Source: Clostridia bacterium
GTDB taxonomy: Bacteria; Bacillota; Clostridia; UBA1381
DNA length: 42,072 nucleotides
Direction: 5' to 3'
NCBI GenBank assembly: GCA_017404065.1
Contig: JAFRDB010000022.1
Location: 1-42,072 of the forward strand
The notes under the pieces: model-generated
The model's database searches: none
What the model saw: the letters and a program-made list of their open reading frames with translations, nothing else
Told to the model about the DNA's origin: nothing
Shown here: in pieces, positions 32,868-41,368 of the stretch
How positions within the stretch are numbered: position 1 is the stretch's first letter
How the letters are laid out: each line of letters starts with the position of its first letter
Translations under genes and position numbers: made by a program

Positions 32868-32901
32868 CACAGCGGAGACACGCGTCTCCGCTGTGTTTTT
32901 T
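32868..32901 (+). terminator. Intrinsic terminator of the rpsF operon
   Basis: CACAGCGGAGAC (32868-32879) and GTCTCCGCTGTG (32884-32895) form a perfect 12-bp stem with an ACGC loop, followed by six T residues. Confidence 0.92.
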
Positions 32902-33022
32902 AATATAAAAGAATGTTTTAAACCTGCCCTACAGTATTTTTACTGAAAAAAGTTGTATAAAAGAAATTTCGGTTTATCGTGGAGGGGATCCCCCGTCACG
33001 CCTTCGGCGCGCCACCCTTCAG

Positions 33023-33201
33023 CTACGGCGTTTGTCTGGTCGGCGCTAAAGCCTCCTGTCTGGTCGGCGGCAAAGCCGCCGGCTCGACCTGGCATCCCGG
33101 TTGCTATGCAACAGGTACCTGAAAGAAGTCAGGCGGGGCATAGCCCCGGACTTGCGTAGCAAGTCTACTGAGCGCCTACGAAACGCAAGCGTTTCGTTCA
33201 C
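33023..33201. repeat. Dispersed multi-hairpin repeat, copy 2
   Basis: This aligns with 21300-21456, nearly identical over the central ~100 bp. GACACGC/GCGTGTC in copy 1 is GAAACGC/GCGTTTC here, a paired change that keeps the stem. The single GGACGC/GCGTCC stem of copy 1 corresponds to two GC-rich units here, one of them GGCGGC/GCCGCC. It lies between convergent genes, with further hairpins up to about 33260. Confidence 0.8.
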
Positions 33202-33311
33202 GAAGGCGTACGATGGTACGTCGCTTTCAGTAGATTTGCTACGCAAATCCGGCGCGCGCCGCCCGATTTCTTTCGGGTACCGGATGAGTTTCGTTCATAG
33301 CTTAATGGCAT

Positions 33312-33439
33312 TCAATGAAAAGAGATTTGCTCAAACGAGAGCAAATCTCTACCATAATTGTGTTCATTTTCTAATTGTTATTATTCATAAACATAGCAAT
33401 TAAGCCATTAAGCGGCCTGCGCAAAAGAGGGCAGCCCCT
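33312..33439 (-). repeat. 127-bp dispersed repeat, inverted copy, carrying a terminator
   Basis: This is the complement of 29776-29902 with one extra base. It contains the same AGAGATTTGCTC/GAGCAAATCTCT hairpin followed by T residues on the minus strand. It lies downstream of the minus-strand lipoprotein gene, just as the other copy lies downstream of ilvD. Confidence 0.8.
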
Positions 33440-33483
33440 CAATGTAAGATCACTACACAGAAAAGTGTAATCGTTAAGTTGAT

Positions 33484-33556
33484 TGAATCGCCGCGCAACG
33501 AACGGTACACACGGTGGTGTGAGAGCTCGGCGGAATTATCCGCCTCCTGCTCGATA
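33484..33556 (+). other. Fragment resembling domains V-VI of a group II intron
   Basis: ATCGCCGCGC...GAACGGTACACACGGTGGTGTGAGAG followed by CGGCGGA/TCCGCC and TCCTGCTCGAT matches, from memory, the 3' end of a class of bacterial group II introns (domain V, then domain VI). The usual branch-point A in CCTACTCGAT is G here. No maturase gene or 5' part is present, and a repeat abuts its left side, so it would be a dead remnant. Confidence 0.45.
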
Positions 33557-33580
33557 ATGATTTATCACAACTAACCGACG

Positions 33581-34630
33581 TTAATTGTTCGCCTTGAAGG
33601 CTGCAATACGCTTTGCTACATTGTCCTTGATGTTGTTGTAATAGAACGGGTAGTCGCTATCATGAAAGCTTGCCGGTCCGAAGTATTCGACCATATCGAC
33701 AGGATCGGCTTTGGCATTCGTCACTATCACGCCGCGGGCAAGGTCGATCTGCGCATCCGCGCCGATGTCTGCGATCTCATATCCGGTGGCATCTTTGTTT
33801 AACACGAGCGAACCCAGGTTCTCGCTTGCCGATGCGTAGGTTTCATCAAGCTTCCAGTTCAGCGGGTTGATGCTTATCGCATTCGGAAGCACCACAACGT
33901 TCTTGGCGTTTTCCTCCACGTTCTTCGGTCCCTCGGTGTTCCAGCTGATGATAACACCGGTGTCAGTCTCGCCAGTCGCAAACTTCAGATGCGGGTACTG
34001 TTCGAGATCGTCTTTCGTGATGGAGAAGCCTATGGGATATGCCGCTACCATACGCTCGTAGTAGTCGGAATGCTCTTTGAAATATTTCTTCAGCACGAGC
34101 TTAACCATTGACGAGCCTTGGCTGTGACCCGCGATGATAAACGGACGTCCCTCATTGTAGTTTTCGAAGTAGTAGTCGAGCGCGGCAGTTACGTCATCGT
34201 AGGATATTCCGGATATGGCCGCGTCAATGTCACCGGTTTCCGCTGCGACCTCTCCTGCGTACCGCATGCTGGACTGACGGTAGTACGGTACGAAAACGTT
34301 TGTTGAATCCTCATACACACTTGCCTGGGTAACGTATTCGCCCAAAACACCCTTTATCATTTCAGGGTTGTTGATCGTCGCATAATCAGAATCGCCCTCA
34401 TTAAAGCCCATGTATACAGTCGAGTAGATGTAGATCGTGTCGACATCCTTGGTGATCTCGGGGATCTGATACCAACAGTTATTCTTTGAGTAGTCGGGTG
34501 CTTCCCCAGCACTTTCGGCAGCTGCAGCCTCGGCTGTAGGTTGCGCGCTCTCATTCGTTTTCGGTGCGCCGCAGCCGGCAAGACTAAGGCATATCGCTGC
34601 GCCTAATGTTAAACTTAAAAGCTTTTTCAT
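33581..34630 (-). CDS. Lipoprotein with alpha/beta-hydrolase fold (DUF3089-like)
   Basis: A 349-aa exported lipoprotein. A lipobox LAGC ends at C20, followed by a low-complexity Ala/Glu linker (to about 45). The hydrolase domain has the nucleophile elbow GHSQGS with S170. A conserved NVFVPYYRQ segment (about 111-119) and the late DSDYPFYYNNIKDNV fit the DUF3089 family, whose members are predicted secreted esterase-like enzymes of unknown substrate. AAAGGGG lies about 10 nt before ATG 34630. It stands alone between the repeats and upp and faces the convergent rpsF operon across a repeat-rich gap. Confidence 0.8.
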   Translation of the reverse strand: MKKLLSLTLGAAICLSLAGCGAPKTNESAQPTAEAAAAESAGEAPDYSKNNCWYQIPEITKDVDTIYIYSTVYMGFNEGDSDYATINNPEMIKGVLGEYVTQASVYEDSTNVFVPYYRQSSMRYAGEVAAETGDIDAAISGISYDDVTAALDYYFENYNEGRPFIIAGHSQGSSMVKLVLKKYFKEHSDYYERMVAAYPIGFSITKDDLEQYPHLKFATGETDTGVIISWNTEGPKNVEENAKNVVVLPNAISINPLNWKLDETYASASENLGSLVLNKDATGYEIADIGADAQIDLARGVIVTNAKADPVDMVEYFGPASFHDSDYPFYYNNIKDNVAKRIAAFKANN

Positions 34631-34827
34631 GTTTTGAAAAACCCCTTTCTTTAAAATATTATTATTTATAAAAAAGTCAATATTGAATGGTCGTTTCGCT
34701 GCCGCTCCACTCTAATATGAAGACTTTTTTGCTATTAAGAATTTAGTTGTTATATTGAATTTATTTATAAGAACGATTGTGTTTTCATAGCAATCAACGT
34801 GTAAAGGATCTAAGGTATAAGGGGGTC

Positions 34828-34853
34828 GTAGGGGGAACGGAGTTCCCCCCTAC
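34828..34853. repeat. G5/C6 REP-like hairpin
   Basis: GTAGGGGGAAC (34828-34838) pairs with GTTCCCCCCTAC (34842-34853) with one bulge. It resembles the hairpin at 163-193. It lies 16 bp after the upp stop, but no T-run follows on that strand. The rest of 34631-34868 shows nothing else. Confidence 0.55.
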
Positions 34854-34868
34854 AGCTTTTTATAATTA

Positions 34869-35495
34869 TTATAATGTTCCGAACAATCTGTCGCCGGCAT
34901 CGCCGAGACCAGGCACGATATAGCCATGGTCATTGAGCTTTTCGTCAAGAGCTGCGAGGTAGATATCCACATCAGGATGCGCCTCCGCAACAGTCTTAAC
35001 ACCTTCCGGTACGCCAAGAACGCACATAAGCTTTATCTTATTTGCGCCGCGCTGCTTTATAAAGTCTATAGCCGCAGCCGCGCTTCCGCCGGTCGCAAGC
35101 ATAGGATCGAGCACTATTACCTGACGCTGCTCGATATCCGTCGGGAGCTTGCAGTAATACTCTACCGGCTTTAATGTTTCAGGATCACGATAAAGACCGA
35201 CGTGTCCGACCTTTGACGCAGGTATAATCTTCATCAGGGCATCCACAATGCCGAGACCCGCGCGAAGGATTGGAACGAGCGCTACCTGTCTTTCTATAAA
35301 AGCGCCCTCTGTCTCCGCTAACGGTGTTTTTACCTTTTGCGGCTTTAGCGGCAGCTCCTTTGTTACCTCATAGGTCATAAGAAGTGCTATCTCGTTAATA
35401 AGCTCTCTGAACTCCTTTACCGGTGTCTTTTCATCACGCAGCATGGTTATCTTATGCGCGATAAGCGGATGTGATATCACTGTTAACTTGCTCAT
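34869..35495 (-). CDS. upp: Uracil phosphoribosyltransferase
   Basis: A 208-aa enzyme that makes UMP from uracil and PRPP. The PRPP-binding loop [11 protein letters not shown] and the uracil-site end [17 protein letters not shown] are both clear, and the start [22 protein letters not shown] is typical. AAAGGAG lies about 10 nt before ATG 35495. It follows the uracil permease gene by 115 bp, so uptake and salvage are encoded together. No PyrR-type anti-terminator is obvious in the gap. Confidence 0.97.
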   Translation of the reverse strand: MSKLTVISHPLIAHKITMLRDEKTPVKEFRELINEIALLMTYEVTKELPLKPQKVKTPLAETEGAFIERQVALVPILRAGLGIVDALMKIIPASKVGHVGLYRDPETLKPVEYYCKLPTDIEQRQVIVLDPMLATGGSAAAAIDFIKQRGANKIKLMCVLGVPEGVKTVAEAHPDVDIYLAALDEKLNDHGYIVPGLGDAGDRLFGTL

Positions 35496-35610
35496 TTTCT
35501 CTAACTCCTTTCGTTAACGTTATTACTTATAGATAATCGTTCATGCCGCACGCCGCATAAGCTGCACCGCGCATTTGTATGCGATCACGGGCGCGCAGGA
35601 TCGTACGATT

Positions 35611-37011
35611 TTATTCGGATTCAGATTTCTCAGCTTCTGCTGTATATTTTTCTCTGGCACTATAATTCTCCGGATATGTTTTCTTGGATAATATAAGGTT
35701 TGTAATGATACCGAGAATAAGAGCACACGCGATCTCTGTTATGGTTACCTGACCGAACGAGATCGAAAATCCGCCGATACCGGAGATAAGTATAACGCTT
35801 ACCACGAAAAGGTTACGGCTCCTGTCAAGATCAATATGCTTGATCATACGAAGACCGCTGACCGCAATAAAACCGTAAAGCGTCATACACATACCACCCA
35901 TTACGCAGCTCGGGATCGAGTTTACAAGCGCAACAAACGGAGAAATGAATGAGATGATCATAGCGCCTATCGCCGCCGCAACTATAGTTGCTACTGACGC
36001 GTTGCCCGTTACGGCAACACACGCTATACTCTCGCCGTATGTCGTGTTGGGGCAACCGCCGAAGAACGCGCCCACCAATGAGCCGACACCGTCACCTAAA
36101 AGTGTTCTTGAAAGACCCGGATCCTCCAAAAGATCCTTGCCGATTATTGATGAGATGTTTTTGTGATCGGCGATATGCTCCGCAAAAACAACGAATGCTA
36201 CCGGAACATACGCTACCGCTATCGTTCCTATATATCCGCCCGTAAGCTCGCCCGTACCCTTTAACGCGGTCATAAAAGTGAAATCAGGGTATGCTACAAA
36301 TGAGCTGAGCTGTACTCCGTCCGCAAAGAGGGCTGTGAACGGGCTGTAGTCGATTATCTGCAGCGCCGGAAGATTTGCCACCGCGCCGATAACATAAAAT
36401 ACGGATGCGGTAATATAACCGGCGATTATTCCGATTATGTACGGTATGAGCTTCAGTGTTTTGTTTCCGTAGCTGGTAACGATTATCGTTGTAAACAGTG
36501 TCACAAGTCCGCAGATCACCGCCACATACATTGAGCCGGCTTCAAGACTCGATGTTGTAAGATCACCGATCGCGTTGCCTGCGAGCGAAAGACCTATTAT
36601 CGCAACCGTGGGGCCTATGACTACAGCCGGCATGAGGCTGTTTATCCACTTAACGCCCGCCACCTTAACAACTATCGCGATAACAACATATACAAGGCCG
36701 GCAAACGCTGCGCCGAGTATAAGTCCTAAATATCCGACCTGGATAGAGACCGCGCCGGCAAATGCCGCCGCCATTGAGCCGAGGAACGCGAAGGAGGAGC
36801 CAAGGAATACCGGACTGCTCTTCTTAGTGAACAGCACATACACAAGTGTTCCTACGCCCGCGCCGAACAGCGCTGCCGCCGGACTCATTCCGTTTCCTAC
36901 GATAACGGGAACAACCAGAGTTGCCGCCATGATCGCGAGAAGCTGCTGGACAGCCAAAACAATCAGCTGGCCGAATTTGGGTTTGTCGTGAATTCCGTAA
37001 ACAAGTTTCAT
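35611..37011 (-). CDS. uraA: Uracil/xanthine permease (NCS2 family)
   Basis: A 466-aa permease of the nucleobase-cation symporter-2 family, about 14 helices. The start MKLVYGIHDKPKFGQLIVLAVQQLLAI and the substrate-site segments VFAEHIADHK and GDGVGSLVGAFFGGCPNTTYGES match UraA/PyrP uracil permeases. ATG 37011 is chosen, with GGAGAAAG about 6 nt upstream; an earlier in-frame start adds about 49 residues unlike the family. Its place next to upp supports uracil as the substrate. aroA lies 34 bp upstream in the same direction, so it may be read through from the aroA operon. Confidence 0.92.
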   Translation of the reverse strand: MKLVYGIHDKPKFGQLIVLAVQQLLAIMAATLVVPVIVGNGMSPAAALFGAGVGTLVYVLFTKKSSPVFLGSSFAFLGSMAAAFAGAVSIQVGYLGLILGAAFAGLVYVVIAIVVKVAGVKWINSLMPAVVIGPTVAIIGLSLAGNAIGDLTTSSLEAGSMYVAVICGLVTLFTTIIVTSYGNKTLKLIPYIIGIIAGYITASVFYVIGAVANLPALQIIDYSPFTALFADGVQLSSFVAYPDFTFMTALKGTGELTGGYIGTIAVAYVPVAFVVFAEHIADHKNISSIIGKDLLEDPGLSRTLLGDGVGSLVGAFFGGCPNTTYGESIACVAVTGNASVATIVAAAIGAMIISFISPFVALVNSIPSCVMGGMCMTLYGFIAVSGLRMIKHIDLDRSRNLFVVSVILISGIGGFSISFGQVTITEIACALILGIITNLILSKKTYPENYSAREKYTAEAEKSESE

Positions 37012-37045
37012 GTTACTTTCTCCTATCGTTTTTTTTATAATAAAA

Positions 37046-38314
37046 TCAATTATTATCAAGACTATAGAGGCTGTCGAAGAATGACGGATAGCTGACCGAA
37101 ACACATTCCGCGTCATCAATCTCGCTTTTCCCGTCTGCCATCTGCGCAAGCACCGCAAGACTCATCGCCATGCGATGATCACCCCGCGTTACAAAGCTCG
37201 CTCCGTGCAGTGGTATTCCACCGCGTATTATCATCCCATCCTCTGTTGCGGTTATATCCGCACCGCATTTTTTAAGCTCCGCCGTGATCGCCGCTATCCT
37301 ATCGCTTTCCTTTACCTTTAATTCCGCCGCATCGCGTATAACCGTTTTGCCATCGGCAAACAGCGCCGCTACAGCTATTACGGGAAGCTCGTCTATTAAC
37401 CGCGGTATCATCGCCCCGCCTATTTCAGTTCCCTTTAACCGTGATGCGCAAACTAATATATCCGCTGCCGGCTCACCGCCGGAGCTTCTTCTGTTTTTAA
37501 GCTTTATATCCGCGCCCATACTTCTGAGCACATCGATTATTCCGGTTCGCGTCGGATTAATTCCCACGTTTCTTATCGTTATTTCCGCCCCCGGCATTAT
37601 CGCGGCAAGCACCATGAAGAATGCCGCCGAAGAAATATCGCCCGGCACGGTTATGTCCTGCGCACAGAGACTTTCCGTCTTTCCCACGCGCACCGTCAGA
37701 CCGTCCGTACGCACGTACGCGCCCATTGCCCGCAGCATCAGCTCCGTATGATCGCGCGATTTTTCTGTCTCATGTATGACCGTTTCGCCCTCCGCGTACA
37801 GACCCGCAAGGATCAGCGCGGTCTTTACCTGCGCCGAGGCAACCGTCATGTTATACTCTATACCGTGAAGCCTTCTGCCGTGTATATGCAGCGGACAGTA
37901 TTCGCCTTCTATATCCGCGCCCATAAGCGCGAGCGGCTTCGTCACCCTGCCCATAGGCCGTTTACATATAGACGCGTCACCGGTAATATCGGTATCAAAC
38001 GGCTGCGCGGCAAGTATCCCGCACAGCAGCCTTGTTGTCGTGCCGCTGTTGCCGGTGTAAAGAGTTTTTACGGGCTTGCTGAGCCCGTGCAGTCCCTTGC
38101 CGCGGACCGTTACCCTATCGCCGTTTTTTTCGATATCTATGCCCATTTCCCGAAAGCATTCGATCGTTGAGATACAGTCCGCGCCGCCGAGAAATCCGCT
38201 TATATGCGTGTCTCCGTCAGCAAGCGCACCAAGCATCACCGCCCGATGGGATATGGACTTGTCCCCCGGCACGGTTATTTCGCCTCGAACGCGGCTTATT
38301 CTCTTTATCTGCAT
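37046..38314 (-). CDS. aroA: 3-phosphoshikimate 1-carboxyvinyltransferase (EPSP synthase)
   Basis: A 422-aa enzyme that adds enolpyruvate from PEP to shikimate-3-phosphate, the sixth step towards chorismate. Substrate-site motifs are visible: DKSISHRA near 19-26, GNSGTTTRLL near 89-98, SRDHTELML, and KVKESDRI near the C-terminal active site, followed by DHRMAMS. The length is typical. A GAGGCG site precedes ATG 38314, 12 bp after obgE ends. No other aro genes lie here, so aroA is carried in a GTPase operon rather than a shikimate operon. Confidence 0.96.
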   Translation of the reverse strand: MQIKRISRVRGEITVPGDKSISHRAVMLGALADGDTHISGFLGGADCISTIECFREMGIDIEKNGDRVTVRGKGLHGLSKPVKTLYTGNSGTTTRLLCGILAAQPFDTDITGDASICKRPMGRVTKPLALMGADIEGEYCPLHIHGRRLHGIEYNMTVASAQVKTALILAGLYAEGETVIHETEKSRDHTELMLRAMGAYVRTDGLTVRVGKTESLCAQDITVPGDISSAAFFMVLAAIMPGAEITIRNVGINPTRTGIIDVLRSMGADIKLKNRRSSGGEPAADILVCASRLKGTEIGGAMIPRLIDELPVIAVAALFADGKTVIRDAAELKVKESDRIAAITAELKKCGADITATEDGMIIRGGIPLHGASFVTRGDHRMAMSLAVLAQMADGKSEIDDAECVSVSYPSFFDSLYSLDNN

Positions 38315-38326
38315 ACATACGCCTCT

Positions 38327-39607
38327 TCAGAATACAAATTCAAATTCAAGATCGCCTATTTTTACTATCTGACCTTCCTTTATGCCCATGTTTATGAGCT
38401 CCTCTATAACGCCTCGGTTAATAAGCGCGCGCTGGAAGTACGCCAGACTCTCATTATCGTCAAATGTAACACTGCCGCCGACTGATTCCATCCATGAGCC
38501 GGTTATTACATACGTATCGTTCTCGCGGTGTATCTCAAAGCCCTTGCCGCTCTTATCAACAAAGCGCTCCGCTTCAAGATCGACCTGGGGCTCAAACGTG
38601 ATTATCGGCGGAAGCTTTGAAAGCTTCTCGTATGCACGCATCATAAGCTCGTTTACACCTTTGCCCGTTGCCGCGGATATCTCAAATACTTCAAGCCCCC
38701 GCCTTTCCGTCTCGGCAAGGAATGCCTTGTAGCCTTCCTCGTTCTGAATAATATCGGTCTTATTCGCGACAATGATCTGCGGTCTTGCCTCAAGCTCCAT
38801 GTCGTACTCGGCAAGCTCATTATTGATTATATCCAGATCCTCTATCGGATCGCGTCCCTCTATGCCGGAAACATCCACTACATGCAGCAGGAGACGCGTT
38901 CTTTCTATATGGCGCAGAAACTCATGTCCCAGTCCCACGCCCTCACTTGCACCCTCGATTATGCCCGGGATATCCGCCATAACAAAGCTTCTGTGATCGC
39001 CCAGATCCACAACGCCCAGGTTCGGTTCAAGAGTAGTAAAGTGATAGTTCGCGATTTTCGGCTGCGCCTTGGTAGTCATGGAAAGCAGCGTGGATTTGCC
39101 CACGTTCGGAAAGCCCACCAGACCCACATCGGCAAGAAGCTTTAATTCAAGGATCACCTCGCGCTCCTCGCCCGGCTGACCGTTTTTTGCAAAATTCGGT
39201 GCCTGCCTTACGGCTGTCGCAAAATGAGAATTACCCCAGCCGCCGTTGCCGCCTTTTGCTATTACCTTTTCTTCACCGGGCGCCGAGAGATCGGCTATTA
39301 TCAGATTTGACTCCGCATCACGCACTACGGTGCCCTGCGGCACGTCAAGGATAATATCCTCGCCGCTCTTGCCCTTGCAGTGCTTTCCCGCACCGTCCAT
39401 GCCGGTGCCGGCAACATACTTGCGTTTATAGCGGAAGTCCATAAGCGTTGTCATACCGGTATCAACGTGGAATATGACATTTCCACCGTTGCCGCCGTCG
39501 CCGCCGTCCGGTCCGCCCGCGGGTATATACTTCTCGCGCCGCCACGAAATGGCACCGTTACCGCCGTTACCCGCCTTTATATATATTTTCGCCTTATCGG
39601 TAAACAT
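38327..39607 (-). CDS. obgE: Obg/CgtA GTPase
   Basis: A 426-aa ribosome-assembly and stress GTPase. The glycine-rich Obg fold fills the first ~155 residues (IKAGNGGNGAISWRREKY, GGDGGNGGNV). The G domain has GFPNVGKSTLL (G1), DIPGIIEGAS (G3), NKTD (G4) and ISAATGKG (G5). A C-terminal OCT domain (about 350-426) ends LEFEFVF. The usual neighbours rplU and rpmA lie upstream, but two polyphosphate-type genes are inserted between rpmA and obgE here. ATG 39607 has an AAGGAG-type site, 9 bp after the DUF4956 gene. Confidence 0.97.
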   Translation of the reverse strand: MFTDKAKIYIKAGNGGNGAISWRREKYIPAGGPDGGDGGNGGNVIFHVDTGMTTLMDFRYKRKYVAGTGMDGAGKHCKGKSGEDIILDVPQGTVVRDAESNLIIADLSAPGEEKVIAKGGNGGWGNSHFATAVRQAPNFAKNGQPGEEREVILELKLLADVGLVGFPNVGKSTLLSMTTKAQPKIANYHFTTLEPNLGVVDLGDHRSFVMADIPGIIEGASEGVGLGHEFLRHIERTRLLLHVVDVSGIEGRDPIEDLDIINNELAEYDMELEARPQIIVANKTDIIQNEEGYKAFLAETERRGLEVFEISAATGKGVNELMMRAYEKLSKLPPIITFEPQVDLEAERFVDKSGKGFEIHRENDTYVITGSWMESVGGSVTFDDNESLAYFQRALINRGVIEELINMGIKEGQIVKIGDLEFEFVF

Positions 39608-39616
39608 ATCTACTCC

Positions 39617-40291
39617 TTAGAAGGTTACTTCCCCGTCATGCGACATCAGCGATGCGGAAACTACTCCATCCACATCCATGACCGCATTAACAAGCTCCGC
39701 GCCCTTGTCTGTTTTTACCTCTATAACAAGATCCATTGTCGATGACGTGAGATTTCTTGATTTTACATTTGCGGTTTTTGAAAATTTCTTTGCCGCTTCC
39801 ATGATGCCGCCTTCTATATCGCGCTCATCGGCATTTACAACCAGTATCATCGGCGCCTTGGCTACCGGTAAAGCGTTCAATACCATAACAAGCAGCGTCA
39901 CAAGCACGGAAAGGATCACGGCTATGACCGCGAAGCCCGCGCCGCAGATTATGCCTATAGCTATCGACCAGAACAGGAATATCAGATCCATAGGATCCTT
40001 TATCGCCGTCCTGAACCGGACTATTGACAGCGCACCGACCATACCGAGCGATACTACTATGCTCGATTGCACCGTAAGGATTATGCCCGCCGTGATAACG
40101 GAGATCGCGGCAATAGATATATTAAAGGTTTTTGAATAAAAGGTCTTTTTTGTTATAACCCTGTATACCACAAAAATATAACATGCTAGAACACAGGTTA
40201 TAATAAGTGATGTGAGTATGGTATATGTGTTTATATCCGGGGCGCCGAAGCCCTGCATAAAGGATTTTTTAAAAATGTCCTGCGCGTTCAT
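39617..40291 (-). CDS. DUF4956 membrane protein, partner of the VTC enzyme
   Basis: A 224-aa protein with about four to five membrane helices (about 25-50, 60-80, 105-140) and a conserved GMVGALSIVRFRTAIKDPMDLIFLFWSI stretch diagnostic of DUF4956. The C-terminal ~75 residues form a soluble alpha/beta domain. DUF4956 genes very often adjoin VTC-type polymerases, and the two probably form a membrane complex that makes or moves polyphosphate; this is inference from gene association. Its start overlaps the end of the VTC gene by 23 bases, with GGAGACAAG upstream, so translation is coupled. Confidence 0.85.
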   Translation of the reverse strand: MNAQDIFKKSFMQGFGAPDINTYTILTSLIITCVLACYIFVVYRVITKKTFYSKTFNISIAAISVITAGIILTVQSSIVVSLGMVGALSIVRFRTAIKDPMDLIFLFWSIAIGIICGAGFAVIAVILSVLVTLLVMVLNALPVAKAPMILVVNADERDIEGGIMEAAKKFSKTANVKSRNLTSSTMDLVIEVKTDKGAELVNAVMDVDGVVSASLMSHDGEVTF

Positions 40292-41003
40292 ATAGCTTGT
40301 CTCCGTTTCTGTTATTCTTTATTTCGTATTTTCTGCACAGATAATATTTTGAAAAAGAGGTCTGCCGCAGATCACCAAGCTGTAATGTCCTGTATATATG
40401 ATCCGGAAGAAATTCGTCAAATTTGACCTCCATGAGCTGTCTGCCCACGGGCATTATCTGCCGTTTGCCGATCTCCTCTCCCAAAAATCCGGCAAAATCT
40501 TCCGACGAAGAAATGTTAATATCGAATGTGATGCGGACATTGCCGTCCTTATATACATAAGGTATCCTGTCATATTCAACAATGACAACCGGCCGCATAC
40601 ACCGCGTCATCATAGCATAAGTGAGCTTTTTAAGCACAGGGGGTTGGTATGCTATGTCCCTGAGATATTCGCCCTGCACAAGCTGCCGCGCCTGTTCTAT
40701 CGAAAGCGGGCATGAGGTCTTGAGTGTCTTGCCGTGCTCCTTGCGCTTGCATTCGAGTGCGATGCGCGAGGTGCTGTGATTATATATCCTTATCCGGAAC
40801 TTTTCACGCGGGTCTGTTCCGTCCTCGTTTTCCTTGAAGCAACGATCATCATAGTCATCAAAATACAGACTGCGTATATTATACATACCTTTTATAACAT
40901 AAGGATCGGGACGTAATACTGTCCTGAGTCTGCTGCGCAACATTGCGATCTCAGCATCGGTTACCGGATACTTATATTCATGCCTGTATTTTACCTCACT
41001 CAT
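40269..41003 (-). CDS. VTC-domain polyphosphate polymerase-like protein
   Basis: A 244-aa protein made of a single VTC tunnel domain. Conserved basic and acidic residues appear in the expected order: RHEYKYPV near the start, RSLYFDDY, REKFRIRIYN, ALECKRKEHGKT, VIVEYDRIPY, RITFDINIS and MEVKFDEFLP. In yeast Vtc4 this fold makes polyphosphate from ATP. The bacterial form lacks the yeast SPX domain and membrane part and seems to use the DUF4956 partner for the latter. The start is ATG 41003, with AAGGTGG 5 nt before it; GTG 41012 is an alternative but lies inside that site. It sits between rpmA and obgE. Confidence 0.85.
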   Translation of the reverse strand: MSEVKYRHEYKYPVTDAEIAMLRSRLRTVLRPDPYVIKGMYNIRSLYFDDYDDRCFKENEDGTDPREKFRIRIYNHSTSRIALECKRKEHGKTLKTSCPLSIEQARQLVQGEYLRDIAYQPPVLKKLTYAMMTRCMRPVVIVEYDRIPYVYKDGNVRITFDINISSSEDFAGFLGEEIGKRQIMPVGRQLMEVKFDEFLPDHIYRTLQLGDLRQTSFSKYYLCRKYEIKNNRNGDKLYERAGHF

Positions 41004-41033
41004 ACCGTCCACCTTAATAAATTATAGAAATAA

Positions 41034-41058
41034 ATCCCAAAACGCAACGTTTTGGGAT
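41034..41058 (-). terminator. Hairpin between rpmA and the VTC gene
   Basis: ATCCCAAAACG (41034-41044) and CGTTTTGGGAT (41048-41058) pair perfectly around CAA. The minus-strand tail ATTTATTTC is T-rich but interrupted, so it may only attenuate read-through into the VTC operon. Confidence 0.6.
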
Positions 41059-41072
41059 CAATGTCTCTGAAA

Positions 41073-41327
41073 TCAATCAGCGTAAACGCTGCACTGCTTT
41101 CTGTCTCTACCAAGCCTCTCAAACCTAACCTTACCGTCTATCAATGCAAACAAAGTATCATCCTTGCCTCTGCCAACATTGTTACCCGGATGAATTTTGG
41201 TTCCTCTCTGTCTGACGAGAATATTGCCTGCCAGAACGAACTGACCGTCAGCTCTCTTTACGCCCAATCTCTTCGATTCGCTGTCACGACCGTTTTTAGT
41301 ACTGCCGACACCTTTTTTATGAGCCAT
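41073..41327 (-). CDS. rpmA: 50S ribosomal protein L27 without N-terminal extension
   Basis: An 84-aa L27 starting [16 protein letters not shown], so the mature N-terminus that reaches the peptidyl-transferase centre is encoded directly. Most Firmicute L27 proteins start with a short LQxFA-type extension removed by the Prp protease. Here GGAGGT lies 9 nt before ATG 41327 and no longer in-frame start is available. The gap to rplU is only 41 bp, so no prp gene lies between them. The body ([27 protein letters not shown]) is fully typical. Confidence 0.97.
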   Translation of the reverse strand: MAHKKGVGSTKNGRDSESKRLGVKRADGQFVLAGNILVRQRGTKIHPGNNVGRGKDDTLFALIDGKVRFERLGRDRKQCSVYAD

Positions 41328-41368
41328 GTGTTTTACACCTCCGTTTTCGTGTATCTGATACCTTTAAC

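Noticed and set aside
21271..33246. Minus-strand frames in both hairpin repeats encode a shared peptide (RRRSVDLLRKSGAMPRL...)
   Set aside because: The peptides are alike only because the DNA repeats are alike. The frames differ at their ends, have no ribosome binding site, and the variation follows hairpin pairing rather than codons.
37012..37158. 49-residue extension of the uracil permease
   Set aside because: It overlaps aroA, is unlike the family N-terminus, and a ribosome site precedes ATG 37011.
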